Part shown: positions 56,578-64,000 of the stretch, one piece after another
Layout of the letters: every line of letters begins with the position of its first letter
Numbering within the stretch: the stretch's first letter is position 1
Assembly: GCA_016718385.1 (NCBI GenBank)
Contig: JADKDK010000002.1
Location: 434,001-498,000 of the forward strand
Origin: Gammaproteobacteria bacterium
Lineage (GTDB): Bacteria; Pseudomonadota; Gammaproteobacteria; Pseudomonadales; UBA5518
Length of the DNA: 64,000 nucleotides
Direction of reading: 5' to 3'
Made by a program: the position numbers and the translations under genes
The notes under the pieces: model-generated
The model's database searches: none
What the model was told of the DNA's origin: nothing
Seen by the model: only the letters and a program-made list of their open reading frames with translations

Positions 56578-56599
56578 CGATCGAGGTGCAGGCTGCGCC

Positions 56600-56779
56600 T
56601 CAGTCGTCCTTGCTCTCCACCACTTTCTTGCCCCGGTAGAAACCGTCCGGGGTCACGTGGTGGCGACGATGCACTTCACCGGAAGTGGCATCGGTCGACA
56701 ACGCCGCGCCGCGCAGCGCATCGTGGGCGCGACGCATGCCGCGACGGGAACGGGTGGTTCTTGCCTGACCAACTGCCAT
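56600..56779 (-). CDS. rpmF: 50S ribosomal protein L32
   Basis: 59 residues, MAVGQARTTRSRRGMRRAHD start and HHVTPDGFYRGKKVV near the end, as in gammaproteobacterial L32. GAGGAG precedes the ATG. Cotranscribed with yceD. Confidence 0.97.
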   Translation of the reverse strand: MAVGQARTTRSRRGMRRAHDALRGAALSTDATSGEVHRRHHVTPDGFYRGKKVVESKDD

Positions 56780-56859
56780 GACTGACTCCTCACTACTTTG
56801 AACACGCACCCACCGGGTGCTTCACTGAAATCGAATGCCCGCCCCGCGCCCGTCGGGCC

Positions 56860-57387
56860 TCAGGATGAACTCCCCTTGATCTTCGCGAGCACGGCAAACG
56901 GGTTTTCCCGCTCGTCGTCGTCCGCGACTTCGTCGCTCTCGACCGTCTGACGCAACGCGCATTCCCCTTCGGGGTGGCGCGGCGCCAGCGGAATCGCCAG
57001 CAGCAACTCTTCTTCCACCAGTTCGTAGAGGTCGCTCAGGCCTTCCCCTACCACGATTCCCTCGAAGCGCTGCGGCAACGACGGAATCTCTTCTTCACTC
57101 CAGACCATCGCCAGGTGCACCTGGGCGTCGACCGGCAGCGTCATCGGACCCAGGCAACGCTGACACTGCAAGCTCAGGCTCGCTTGCACCCGCCCTTCGA
57201 TGACCTTGTAACGCTCGTCGTCGATGCGAAACTGCAATTGCAGTGTTGCCTCCGCCCCCGAGCCCGACTCCATCGATTCGGCGCTGATGCGCGGCAAATC
57301 GTCGAGCGCGACGGCACCCTCGATCTGGCCGCCAAATACCGCCAGCTTGCGGAAATCAGCCTGTCTGGGAACCCGGGGTGTCGGCAT
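56860..57387 (-). CDS. YceD/DUF177 family protein (large subunit rRNA accumulation)
   Basis: 175 residues; cysteine knuckle LQCQRCLGPMTLP near 85, acidic EEEIPSL and VEEELLLAIPLAPRHPEGEC near 135-155. The family is encoded next to rpmF and is implicated in 23S rRNA maturation. ATG at 57387 (MPTPRVPRQADFRKL) is chosen over a longer upstream frame because that frame runs through a strong promoter, which leaves almost no 5' leader. Confidence 0.93.
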   Translation of the reverse strand: MPTPRVPRQADFRKLAVFGGQIEGAVALDDLPRISAESMESGSGAEATLQLQFRIDDERYKVIEGRVQASLSLQCQRCLGPMTLPVDAQVHLAMVWSEEEIPSLPQRFEGIVVGEGLSDLYELVEEELLLAIPLAPRHPEGECALRQTVESDEVADDDERENPFAVLAKIKGSSS

Positions 57388-57396
57388 AGGCGCGCA

Positions 57397-57425
57397 ATCA
57401 TAGGGCCGGCATCCGGCACTGTCAA
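57397..57425 (-). promoter_or_regulatory. strong promoter of yceD-rpmF, near-leaderless
   Basis: Minus-strand TTGACA (57425-57420), exactly 17 bases, then TATGAT (57402-57397). The ATG of yceD begins 9 bases after the -10, so the transcript would start about 2-4 bases before the start codon. Confidence 0.8.
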
Positions 57426-57496
57426 AAAATAAATGCTTGAAAATACCGTATTTTTCTGCAAAGTTCGGGCCACACCAACACTTGCCCCGCGCCATC

Positions 57497-58081
57497 ATGC
57501 AACGCATCGTCCTCGGCTCCGGTTCCGCCTATCGCAAGCGCCTGCTAGAGCGGCTCGGGCTCGAGTTCGAGTGCCTCTCCCCCGACATCGACGAGACCGC
57601 GGCCAGCGGCGAGCCACCCGAGACCCTGGTGCTGCGCCTGAGCGAGGCGAAGGCGCGCGCCGTGGCGCTGCGCGCTCCGGATGCACTCGTCATTGCCTCG
57701 GACCAGGTCGGCGCGACCGACGGCAGGCTGCTCGGCAAGCCCGGCACGGTGGAGCGTGCGCAGCAGCAACTGCGCGGCATCTCGGGGCGGGAAGTGCGAT
57801 TTCTGACCGGGCTGTGCGTGCTCGACGCGCCATCGGGACGCCTGCTGAGCGGCGTCGAAACCTGCACCGTGCACCTGCGCGAGCTGAGCGATGCGGCAAT
57901 CCGCGATTACGTGCGGCGCGAACAGCCCCTGGACTGCGCCGGGAGTTTCAAGGTCGAAGGGCTCGGCATCGCGCTGTTCCGTTCGCTCGAGCTCGACGAT
58001 CCCACCGTGCTCGAGGGCTTGCCGCTGATCCGCCTGGTGGAGTTCCTCGAGCGCTTCGGCGTGGCCGTACTGCAGCATTGA
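57497..58081 (+). CDS. Maf-family nucleotide pyrophosphatase (YceF type)
   Basis: House-cleaning enzyme; the YceF branch hydrolyses 7-methyl-GTP. 194 residues with IVLGSGSAYRKRLLERLGLE at the start, DIDETA, VIASDQVG near 70 and GSFKVEGLGIALF near 150. Divergent from yceD; a short dyad AAAATAC-C-GTATTTT (57440-57454) lies between them. Confidence 0.92.
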   Translation: MQRIVLGSGSAYRKRLLERLGLEFECLSPDIDETAASGEPPETLVLRLSEAKARAVALRAPDALVIASDQVGATDGRLLGKPGTVERAQQQLRGISGREVRFLTGLCVLDAPSGRLLSGVETCTVHLRELSDAAIRDYVRREQPLDCAGSFKVEGLGIALFRSLELDDPTVLEGLPLIRLVEFLERFGVAVLQH

Positions 58082-58097
58082 AGCGCGCGGCCCGCGC

Positions 58098-58750
58098 TCA
58101 TCGCGGGCGCAGCTCCTCCCAGTCGAGGATCTCCGGCAGCGAATCGACGATCCGCTCCGGCGCGTGACGCGCCAGCCGTTCCCGCGAATGCACCCCGTGA
58201 CTCACGCCGAGACTGCGGATCCGGGCCCGCGCGGCCATCTCCAGGTCATATTCGGTGTCCCCGATCATCACGGCCTGCTCCGGCCCGGCGCCGAGTTGCG
58301 CCACGATCTCATGCAGCATCCGCGGGTCGGGCTTCGAGGCGGTCTCATCGGCACAGCGCGTGGCATCGAAGCTGTCGCTGAGCCCGAGTTCGCCGAGCAC
58401 GCGATCCAGGCCGCGGCGGCTCTTGCCGGTCGCCACCGCGATCCAGTGCCCGCGTGCGCGCAGCGCCTCCAGCAGCTCCAGCGCACCGGGGAACAATTGC
58501 GAGGGACGACCATCGGCGGCGACGAAACGCGCGGCGTAGGTGGCGCGGAACTGCTCGACCTGTCGCGGGTCCAGCTGCGGGTAGAGCTGCGCTATCGCCT
58601 GCGGCAACCCCAGGCCGATCACGTCCCCGAAGGCCGCGTCCCCAGATCCGCCAGCCCCTGCTCTTCGGCCGCCTGGCGCAGGCAGGACACGATGCGCCCC
58701 ACCGAGTCCATCAGCGTGCCGTCCCAGTCGAACACGAACAGGCGTCTCAT
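58098..58750 (-). CDS. HAD hydrolase, phosphoglycolate phosphatase-like, frameshifted
   Basis: HAD motifs are all present but in two frames: motif I FVFDWDGTLMDS at the ATG 58750 end; motif II VATGKSRRGL, motif III ASKPDPRM and motif IV MIGDTEYDLE in the frame ending at 58098. The switch is at the four-base G run (minus) at 58640-58643, where one added G would rejoin the frames (ADLG then DVIGLGLPQA). Restored length is about 217 residues, normal for the family. ATG overlaps the rluC stop (ATGA), as expected for a functional operon gene, so a sequencing error is plausible. Confidence 0.85.
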
Positions 58751-59697
58751 CGCGGCAAGGTCTCCAGCACCTTCGTCAGCGCGGCATCGAGCGGCGCGCT
58801 GACCACCAGCGGCTGGCCATCGGGAAGGCTGAGTTCGATCGAACCGGCATGCAGGAACAGGCGGCGCAGCCCGAACTCGCGCATCTGGCGGTTGAATTCC
58901 CGCTCGCCGTACTTCTCGTCGCCGGCCACGGGATGCCCCGAGACCTGGGCGTGGACGCGGATCTGGTGCGTGCGCCCCGTGACCGGCTGCGCCTCGAGCA
59001 GGGTGGCGTCGCGCAACACCTCGAGCACGCGAAAGCGGGTCTCGGAGGCCTTGCCCGCCTCGTCCGCGCGAACCATCCGCTCGCCGCCGCGCACCGTGTT
59101 CTTCTCCAGGGCGAGCGTCACCCTCGTGAGCCGCTTCGGCCAGCGTCCCTGCACCAGGGTGATATAGGTCTTGGTGATCGTGCCCTCGCGCAGCGCCTCG
59201 TGGAGGTGTCGCAGCATCGAGCGTTTCTTGGCGATCATCACGCAACCGGAGGTATCGCGATCGAGCCGGTGCACCAGTTCCAGCGAGCGGCAGTCCGGGC
59301 GCATCGCCCGCAGCGCCTCGATCAATCCCAGCGACAGGCCGCTGCCGCCGTGCACCGCCAGACCGCTCGGCTTGTCGACGACCAGCAGCGCGGCATCCTC
59401 ATAAAGGATGCGTGTGGCGAGCGCCTGCACCAGTCCGACCCCGGGCTCGGCCGCGGCCCGCTCGGCCATGCGCACCGGCGGCACCCGTACCTTGTCGCCG
59501 GCCTGCAGGCGCTGGTCCGGCCTGGCGCGCCCGCTGTTGACCCGCACCTCGCCGCTGCGCACGATGCGGTAAATGCGCGAGCGCGGCACGCCCTTGAGCC
59601 GCGCGAGCAGGAAATTATCGAGCCGTTGCCCGGCGTGCTCCCCGTCCACCTCGACCAGGCGAACGCCCTGTTGTTCCCGGGCTGATAGTTCCGACAT
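58747..59697 (-). CDS. rluC: 23S rRNA pseudouridine synthase RluC family
   Basis: Modifies 23S rRNA uridines. 316 residues: N-terminal S4 domain (GQRLDNFLLARLKGVPRSRI) and the catalytic domain with Asp in HRLDRDTSGCVMIAKK near 190, plus RTHQIRVHAQ. Divergent from rne, as in E. coli and Pseudomonas. Confidence 0.95.
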   Translation of the reverse strand: MSELSAREQQGVRLVEVDGEHAGQRLDNFLLARLKGVPRSRIYRIVRSGEVRVNSGRARPDQRLQAGDKVRVPPVRMAERAAAEPGVGLVQALATRILYEDAALLVVDKPSGLAVHGGSGLSLGLIEALRAMRPDCRSLELVHRLDRDTSGCVMIAKKRSMLRHLHEALREGTITKTYITLVQGRWPKRLTRVTLALEKNTVRGGERMVRADEAGKASETRFRVLEVLRDATLLEAQPVTGRTHQIRVHAQVSGHPVAGDEKYGEREFNRQMREFGLRRLFLHAGSIELSLPDGQPLVVSAPLDAALTKVLETLPR

Positions 59698-59725
59698 GGC
59701 GAAAGTCTATCATTTTTGCAGCTAA

Positions 59726-59754
59726 TTGAAGCACTTACCCGATAATGCTATAGT
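59726..59754 (+). promoter_or_regulatory. predicted rne promoter
   Basis: TTGAAG (59726-59731), 17 bases, TATAGT (59749-59754), giving a transcript start near 59761 and a 5' leader of about 500 bases. Confidence 0.7.
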
Positions 59755-60263
59755 CCGCCCCGCATTGGACCCGCTGCCTCGCAGGAGCGTGCCCCCAGGA
59801 TCAGGAAACCCGTCCACGCCACCGCTGCACCAATGCGGCGCGCCGGACGCACCGACCCGGGCGCACGCACGGGTTTCATGCATCACGCCGACGACGCGCC
59901 GCTGAGCAGGAATCACATAGCCCGGCGCGCGCGGTGTGGCCGGTTTCGCAGGGGCGAGACCGGCAGGCGCAAGGTACCGTTCGAACAGCGACGGGATGCT
60001 TGTTGAGATTTTTGTGCGGGCCGGGTCGCGAATTCGCACCGCCCGCTGGACCGGAAAAGACTGAGACGCGTCCCCGTTGCGGCCAGGCAGTTTCTGGCGG
60101 CTCGGGACGAAGGCAGTTCGGCGGGGCGTAGCGCCCGGAACCGCATATGCGCAATCCAGACTTCGAGGAAGCAAGAAGCCTCTGCATGACAAGCCACTGA
60201 TTCCGTAGTGCTGTTACGACGGTACCAAAGTCCCAGCAACCCGCTCACAGGACATTGGTAACC
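59755..60263 (+). other. long structured 5' leader of rne
   Basis: No gene. Strong pairings include GCCGGTTTCGC with GCGAGACCGGC (59939-59949 / 59954-59964, loop AGGG) and CCGCATTGG with CCAATGCGG (59760-59768 / 59830-59838). RNase E is known to autoregulate through its long 5' UTR in enterobacteria; similar control is inferred here from length and structure. Confidence 0.6.
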
Positions 60264-63200
60264 ATGAAAAGAATGCTCATCAACGCAACCCAGCCGGAGG
60301 AGTTGCGGGTCGCACTGGTCGATGGCCAGCGACTCTACGATCTGGATATCGAGAACCGTAACCGCGTCTCGACCAAGGCCAACATCTACAAGGGCCGCAT
60401 CACCCGCGTCGAGCCCAGCCTCGAGGCTGCCTTCGTCGAATTCGGCGCCGACCGCCACGGCTTCCTGCCGCTGAAGGAAATCTCTCCCGAGTACTTCCAG
60501 GGCAACGGCGGCGACCAGTCGCAGGGCCGTCCGCGCATCCGCGAAGTGGTTAAGGAAGGCACCGAGGTCCTGGTGCAGGTCGACAAGGAAGAGCGCGGCA
60601 ACAAGGGTGCCGCCCTCACCACCTTCATCAGCCTCGCGGGACGCTATCTCGTGCTGATGCCGAACAACCCGCGCGCCGGCGGCATCAGCCGTCGCATCGA
60701 GGGCGACGAGCGCACGGAGCTGCGCGACGCGCTGAACGCGCTGAACCTGCCCGACGGCATGGGCATCATCATCCGCACCGCCGGCGTCGGCCGCTCGGCC
60801 GAAGAGCTCCAGTGGGACCTCGACTACCTGCTGCACCTGTGGGGCGCGATCGCCGAGGCCGGCAAGAAGCGCGCGCCGCAACTGATCTACCAGGAAAGCA
60901 ACGTCGTGATCCGCGCGATCCGCGACTGCCTGCGCCAGGACATCGACGAGGTACTGATCGACGCGCAGGACGCCCACGACAAGGCCGTGGAGTTCATCGA
61001 GCAGGTCATGCCGAACTACCGCAGCCGGGTGAAGTTCTACAAGGACCCGGTGCCGCTGTTCAACCGCTACCAGATCGAGAGCCAGATCGAGACGGCCTAC
61101 CAGCGCGAGGTGAAGCTTCCCTCCGGCGGCTCGATCGTGATCGACCCGACCGAGGCGCTGGTGTCCATCGACATCAACTCCTCGCGCGCCACCAAGGGCC
61201 AGGACATCGAGGAGACCGCGCTGCAGACGAATCTGCAGGCAGCCGACGAGATCGCGCGCCAGCTGCGCCTGCGCGACATGGGCGGCCTGATCGTGATCGA
61301 CTTCATCGACATGAACAGCACGCGCAACCAGAAGGAAGTCGAGAACCGCCTGCGCGACGCGCTGGTACCCGACCGCGCCCGCGTGCAGGTCGGACGCATC
61401 TCCCGCTTCGGCCTGATGGAAATGTCGCGCCAGCGCCTGCGTCCCTCGCTGGAGGAAACCAGCTCCGTGGTCTGCCCGCGTTGCACGGGCCAGGGCACCA
61501 TCCGCGACACCAAGTCCCTCGCCCTCTCGGTGCTGCGCCTCGTGGAAGAGGAAGCCGGCAAGGAACGCAGTGCGCAGATCCGCACCATCGTGCCGGTCGA
61601 GATAGCGACCTATCTGTTGAACGAGAAGCGTCGCGCGATCATCGACATAGAGCAGCGCAACCGCCTGCACGTGATGGTGATCCCGAACCCGAACATGGAA
61701 ACCCCGCACTTCGAGGTGATGCGCCTGCGCGACGACAGCGCGCTGGTGAACAGCGAGGAGCCGAGCTTCCTCTCCATCCCGGAGGCGCCGCCGCCCGTGG
61801 ACCTGGTCACGCGCACGGCGGAGCCCGTGAAAGTACCGGTGGCTGCGGTGCAGTCGATCGCACCGTCGAAGCCCGCGCCGGCGGCCGCGCCCGAGCCGGT
61901 CGCGCAAGCGGCCCCCGCCCCTGTCGTTGCACCCGCTCCGGTGGCAGCCGCACCCGCGGCACAAGCCAAGCCAGGTATCGTCAAATCCCTGCTGGGCTTC
62001 CTGTTCGGTGGCGGCGCGGCCGAACCCGCGCCGGCCGCCCGCACGGCGCCCGCGCCGCGCCCCGCTGAAGAATCCCGACGCGCGCCCGAAGGCGCCACCG
62101 TGGGCGAGCGCGCAAGTGGCGAAGGCGCACGCGCGCGCGGCGAAGGCGAACCCGGCGAAGGCGAGCGCCGCAGTGGCGGTCGACGCCGCCGCGGCGGATC
62201 GGGCCGCGGCCGAGGCGGCGAACGCGAAGCAGCGCACGATGAAGCACCGCGCGGCGAATCACGTGGCGAACCCCGTGGCGAGCCGCGCGCCCAAGCGCCG
62301 CGCAGCGAACGCGCGCCGCGCCCGCCGCGTGACGAGTCCGCCGGTGAAAGCCGGCCGCCACGTGGCGAAGGCCGTCCGGCACAGCGTCCGGAAGGCGGCC
62401 CCGAGCGCCGCCCGGCAGGCCAGCAGCCACGCACACGCGGCCCGCGCCAGCGCGGCGAGATCCAGGCACCGGGAAGCGTTGCCGAACCGGCAGTAGCCGA
62501 GGTCGCGCGGACCCCGATGCCGTCGATGCCGATGCAGGCGGCGGAACCGCAGACCGAGGTCGAGGAAGTCGTGGTTGCGCAAGCGGCAGTGGGCGAGGCG
62601 CAGGAAGCGGCCCCGGGTACCGAGGGTGAGCGCAGCCGTCGTTCGCGCGGACGCCGTGGTCGCGGTCGCCGCCGCGTCGAAGGCGAGCCGGTCGAAACCG
62701 TGTTCCAGGGCGAAGGCGACGAGCCCGAAGCGGCGCAGATGGAACTGATCGACGCCGAGGAGGACATGGCCGAGGTAGCAGCTGAAGTGGAACTCGCGCA
62801 ACCGACGGCGGAGCCGGAAGCTGTGAAGGCCGAGACCGCTGTCGAGGTTGCCGCGGTCGCGGCGCCCGTTGCTGCCGCACGGATTGCCCCGGAAGCGGCT
62901 CCGCAAGCGTCGCGCAGCGAGGCGGCACCCGCGGAAACGGTAGCGATGGCACCGCGCCAGGAGACGGTACGCGAGGATGCGGCACCGCCGGTTGCTCCGG
63001 CGCCAGCTCCCGCGCCCGCACTGGCGGCACGCCCCGCGCCCGCGCCGCGCCCAACACGACCCACCGGTCGCCCGGCCAACGACCCGCGCCTCAGCCCGCG
63101 CCGTGTCGCGGAGGTGGAGATCATCACCGAATCCCTGGTGATCGATCCCTCCAGCTTCCCGCCGGTCGAGCTCCCGCGTCCCACGCGTGCGCAACCGCCC

Positions 63201-63317
63201 CGCGCGGCCAACGATCCGCGCGCGCGGCGAACGGGTGCTGCCACGCACACGCAAGGCAACGCCGCGCTCGACCTGTCCGCGCGACCCGAGGAAGCGGCCG
63301 AGGAAACGGAGCGCTGA
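60264..63317 (+). CDS. rne: ribonuclease E
   Basis: Endoribonuclease of the RNA degradosome. About 1017 residues. The catalytic half has the S1 domain (ANIYKGRITRVEPSLEAAFV), 5' sensor, DNase I-like domain with Asp303 (SIDINSS) and Asp346 (IVIDFIDM), and the Zn-link Cys404-x2-Cys407 (CPRCTG), the same numbering as E. coli. The C-terminal half from about 500 is Ala/Pro/Glu/Arg-rich and disordered, with basic RNA-binding patches (RRRRGGSGRGRGG; RRSRGRRGRGRRR). ATG 60264 starts the usual MKRMLINATQ; a TTG at 60255 is in frame but not preferred. Confidence 0.97.
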   Translation: MKRMLINATQPEELRVALVDGQRLYDLDIENRNRVSTKANIYKGRITRVEPSLEAAFVEFGADRHGFLPLKEISPEYFQGNGGDQSQGRPRIREVVKEGTEVLVQVDKEERGNKGAALTTFISLAGRYLVLMPNNPRAGGISRRIEGDERTELRDALNALNLPDGMGIIIRTAGVGRSAEELQWDLDYLLHLWGAIAEAGKKRAPQLIYQESNVVIRAIRDCLRQDIDEVLIDAQDAHDKAVEFIEQVMPNYRSRVKFYKDPVPLFNRYQIESQIETAYQREVKLPSGGSIVIDPTEALVSIDINSSRATKGQDIEETALQTNLQAADEIARQLRLRDMGGLIVIDFIDMNSTRNQKEVENRLRDALVPDRARVQVGRISRFGLMEMSRQRLRPSLEETSSVVCPRCTGQGTIRDTKSLALSVLRLVEEEAGKERSAQIRTIVPVEIATYLLNEKRRAIIDIEQRNRLHVMVIPNPNMETPHFEVMRLRDDSALVNSEEPSFLSIPEAPPPVDLVTRTAEPVKVPVAAVQSIAPSKPAPAAAPEPVAQAAPAPVVAPAPVAAAPAAQAKPGIVKSLLGFLFGGGAAEPAPAARTAPAPRPAEESRRAPEGATVGERASGEGARARGEGEPGEGERRSGGRRRRGGSGRGRGGEREAAHDEAPRGESRGEPRGEPRAQAPRSERAPRPPRDESAGESRPPRGEGRPAQRPEGGPERRPAGQQPRTRGPRQRGEIQAPGSVAEPAVAEVARTPMPSMPMQAAEPQTEVEEVVVAQAAVGEAQEAAPGTEGERSRRSRGRRGRGRRRVEGEPVETVFQGEGDEPEAAQMELIDAEEDMAEVAAEVELAQPTAEPEAVKAETAVEVAAVAAPVAAARIAPEAAPQASRSEAAPAETVAMAPRQETVREDAAPPVAPAPAPAPALAARPAPAPRPTRPTGRPANDPRLSPRRVAEVEIITESLVIDPSSFPPVELPRPTRAQPPRAANDPRARRTGAATHTQGNAALDLSARPEEAAEETER

Positions 63318-63328
63318 AGCAACGCTGA

Positions 63329-63354
63329 GCCGTTGCCGGGCGACCGGCAACGGC
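63329..63354 (+). terminator. hairpin after rne, overlapping the tRNA-Ser promoter
   Basis: GCCGTTGCCGG-GCGA-CCGGCAACGGC, an 11-bp perfect stem 12 bases after the rne stop. It is followed by TATAAT rather than a T tract, so it may stabilise or separate transcripts rather than terminate strongly. Confidence 0.6.
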
Positions 63355-63360
63355 TATAAT
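63333..63360 (+). promoter_or_regulatory. tRNA-Ser promoter
   Basis: TTGCCG (63333-63338), 16 bases, TATAAT (63355-63360), 14 bases before the tRNA 5' end. GC-rich GCGCGCC follows the -10, like a stringent discriminator. Confidence 0.8.
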
Positions 63361-63374
63361 GCGCGCCGCGTCAC

Positions 63375-63464
63375 GGAGGGGTGGCTGAGCGGTTTAAAGC
63401 ACCGGTCTTGAAAACCGGCGAAGGTGAAAGCCTTCCGAGAGTTCGAATCTCTCCCCCTCCGCCA
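63375..63464 (+). tRNA. tRNA-Ser (anticodon UGA)
   Basis: 90 bases with encoded CCA. Acceptor GGAGGGG/CCCCTCC with G discriminator; anticodon stem CCGGT/ACCGG around CTTGAAA (TGA); long class II variable arm; T arm GAGAGTTCGAATCTCTC. Confidence 0.97.
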
Positions 63465-63494
63465 TTTCAATAATAACGTCGATATGCGACTCCC

Positions 63495-63521
63495 AAAACG
63501 GCGGCCAAAGCTCGCCGTTTT
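63495..63521. terminator. bidirectional terminator between tRNA-Ser and the SRPBCC gene
   Basis: AAAACGGCG / CGCCGTTTT with a 9-base loop between convergent units. Confidence 0.8.
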
Positions 63522-63564
63522 CGTCTCTGACAGGAATGTTGAACGCCGGCCCACGATGCGCCAC

Positions 63565-64000
63565 TCATCGGAGTGCACCTCGACTCCGCTCGGCATACAC
63601 CTCCTCCGCACGCACCTTCAGCGCAAGTGCCGTATCGTCGAATCCGCGCTTCACCCACGGTCCGGCGAAACGCATGACATGGATGCCGGTCTCCCCCAGG
63701 AAGGCATCCGTCGAGTAGTACCGGCAACGGTCGTGGCCGAGCGCCTCGATCACCTGGTCGCGCCTTGCGGGATAGGGCCACTCCGCCAGCCAGGGTGCCT
63801 CCCAGGACAGCAGCCGCTGCGGCTCGACGGCGCAGACGTACTCGACGACCGGTATCAGGGTGCCCGGATTGGCGTAGTTGACCAGCTTCATCCGGATCGG
63901 TGCTCCCAACTCCAGCGTCGACTCGGCGCGCACGCACATCGGGTTCCAGTGGTTGTAATCCGGCAGGTCGGTGAGCACCTCCCACACGATCGCGGCCGGG
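63565..64000 (-). CDS. SRPBCC (START-like/polyketide cyclase) domain protein, 5' end outside window
   Basis: At least 144 residues, open to the window edge. Starts in AAIVWEVLTDLPDYNHWNPM, the usual first helix region of START-like ligand-binding proteins, and continues with PIRMKLVNYANPG, PQRLLSWEAPWL and the C-terminal helix MRFAGPWVKRGFDDTALALK. Ligand unknown. Terminated by the shared hairpin at 63495. Confidence 0.8.
   Translation of the reverse strand, partial: PAAIVWEVLTDLPDYNHWNPMCVRAESTLELGAPIRMKLVNYANPGTLIPVVEYVCAVEPQRLLSWEAPWLAEWPYPARRDQVIEALGHDRCRYYSTDAFLGETGIHVMRFAGPWVKRGFDDTALALKVRAEEVYAERSRGALR

Overview
This is a 64 kb piece of a high-GC gammaproteobacterial chromosome. The gene order tig-clpP-clpX-lon-hupB-ppiD, the block fabD-fabG-acpP-fabF-pabC-mltG-tmk-holB-pilZ-tatD, the set rne/rluC/HAD phosphatase/maf/yceD/rpmF, a two-gene fadBA operon and etfBA divergent from the ETF dehydrogenase all resemble Pseudomonadales and related marine gammaproteobacteria. 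No rRNA or other species-level marker is present, so placement below the class is inference.

Layout. 1-280 holds the start of fhs (minus strand). 340-5260 is a minus-strand electron-transfer operon: NapC/CymA-type tetraheme, a diheme protein with an ethylbenzene-dehydrogenase-like domain, an MtrA/DmsE-type decaheme, and an MtrB/PioB-type outer-membrane barrel carrying a one-base frameshift. 5445-14094 has nfuA, metH, a DUF2970 protein, a hemoprotein sulfite/nitrite reductase with its DUF934 partner, and a CPA2 antiporter. 14222-18518 is a polyamine cluster: speA, carboxynorspermidine dehydrogenase and nspC. 18766-25067 carries etfBA, the ETF dehydrogenase, a DUF1285 gene, serA and an Sfp-type phosphopantetheinyl transferase. 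25074-33334 is the proteostasis block.

33665-42528 is an integrated element of about 8.8 kb in a tRNA-Leu(UAG) gene, bounded by a perfect 57-bp direct repeat. It encodes a tyrosine integrase, an excisionase-like protein, a two-gene primase/helicase, an HK97-type major capsid protein and several small unknown proteins. I see no terminase, portal, protease, tail or lysis gene. It also has two unusual repeat regions: a tandem duplication rich in GTGACA iterons at the 3' end of the primase gene, and three 26-bp repeats separated by palindromic spacers. It looks like a phage satellite, and it is the most novel part of the window.

42473-64000 returns to core genome: tRNA-Leu, a CDF metal transporter, fadA/fadB, a GH84 glycosidase, tatD-pilZ-holB-tmk-mltG-pabC-fabF-acpP-fabG-fabD, rpmF-yceD, maf, a frameshifted HAD phosphatase, rluC, rne, tRNA-Ser(UGA) and the 3' part of a START-like (SRPBCC) gene. 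plsX, normally between rpmF and fabD, is absent. Both frameshifts lie in short homopolymers of otherwise intact genes, so sequencing error is a live explanation for each.
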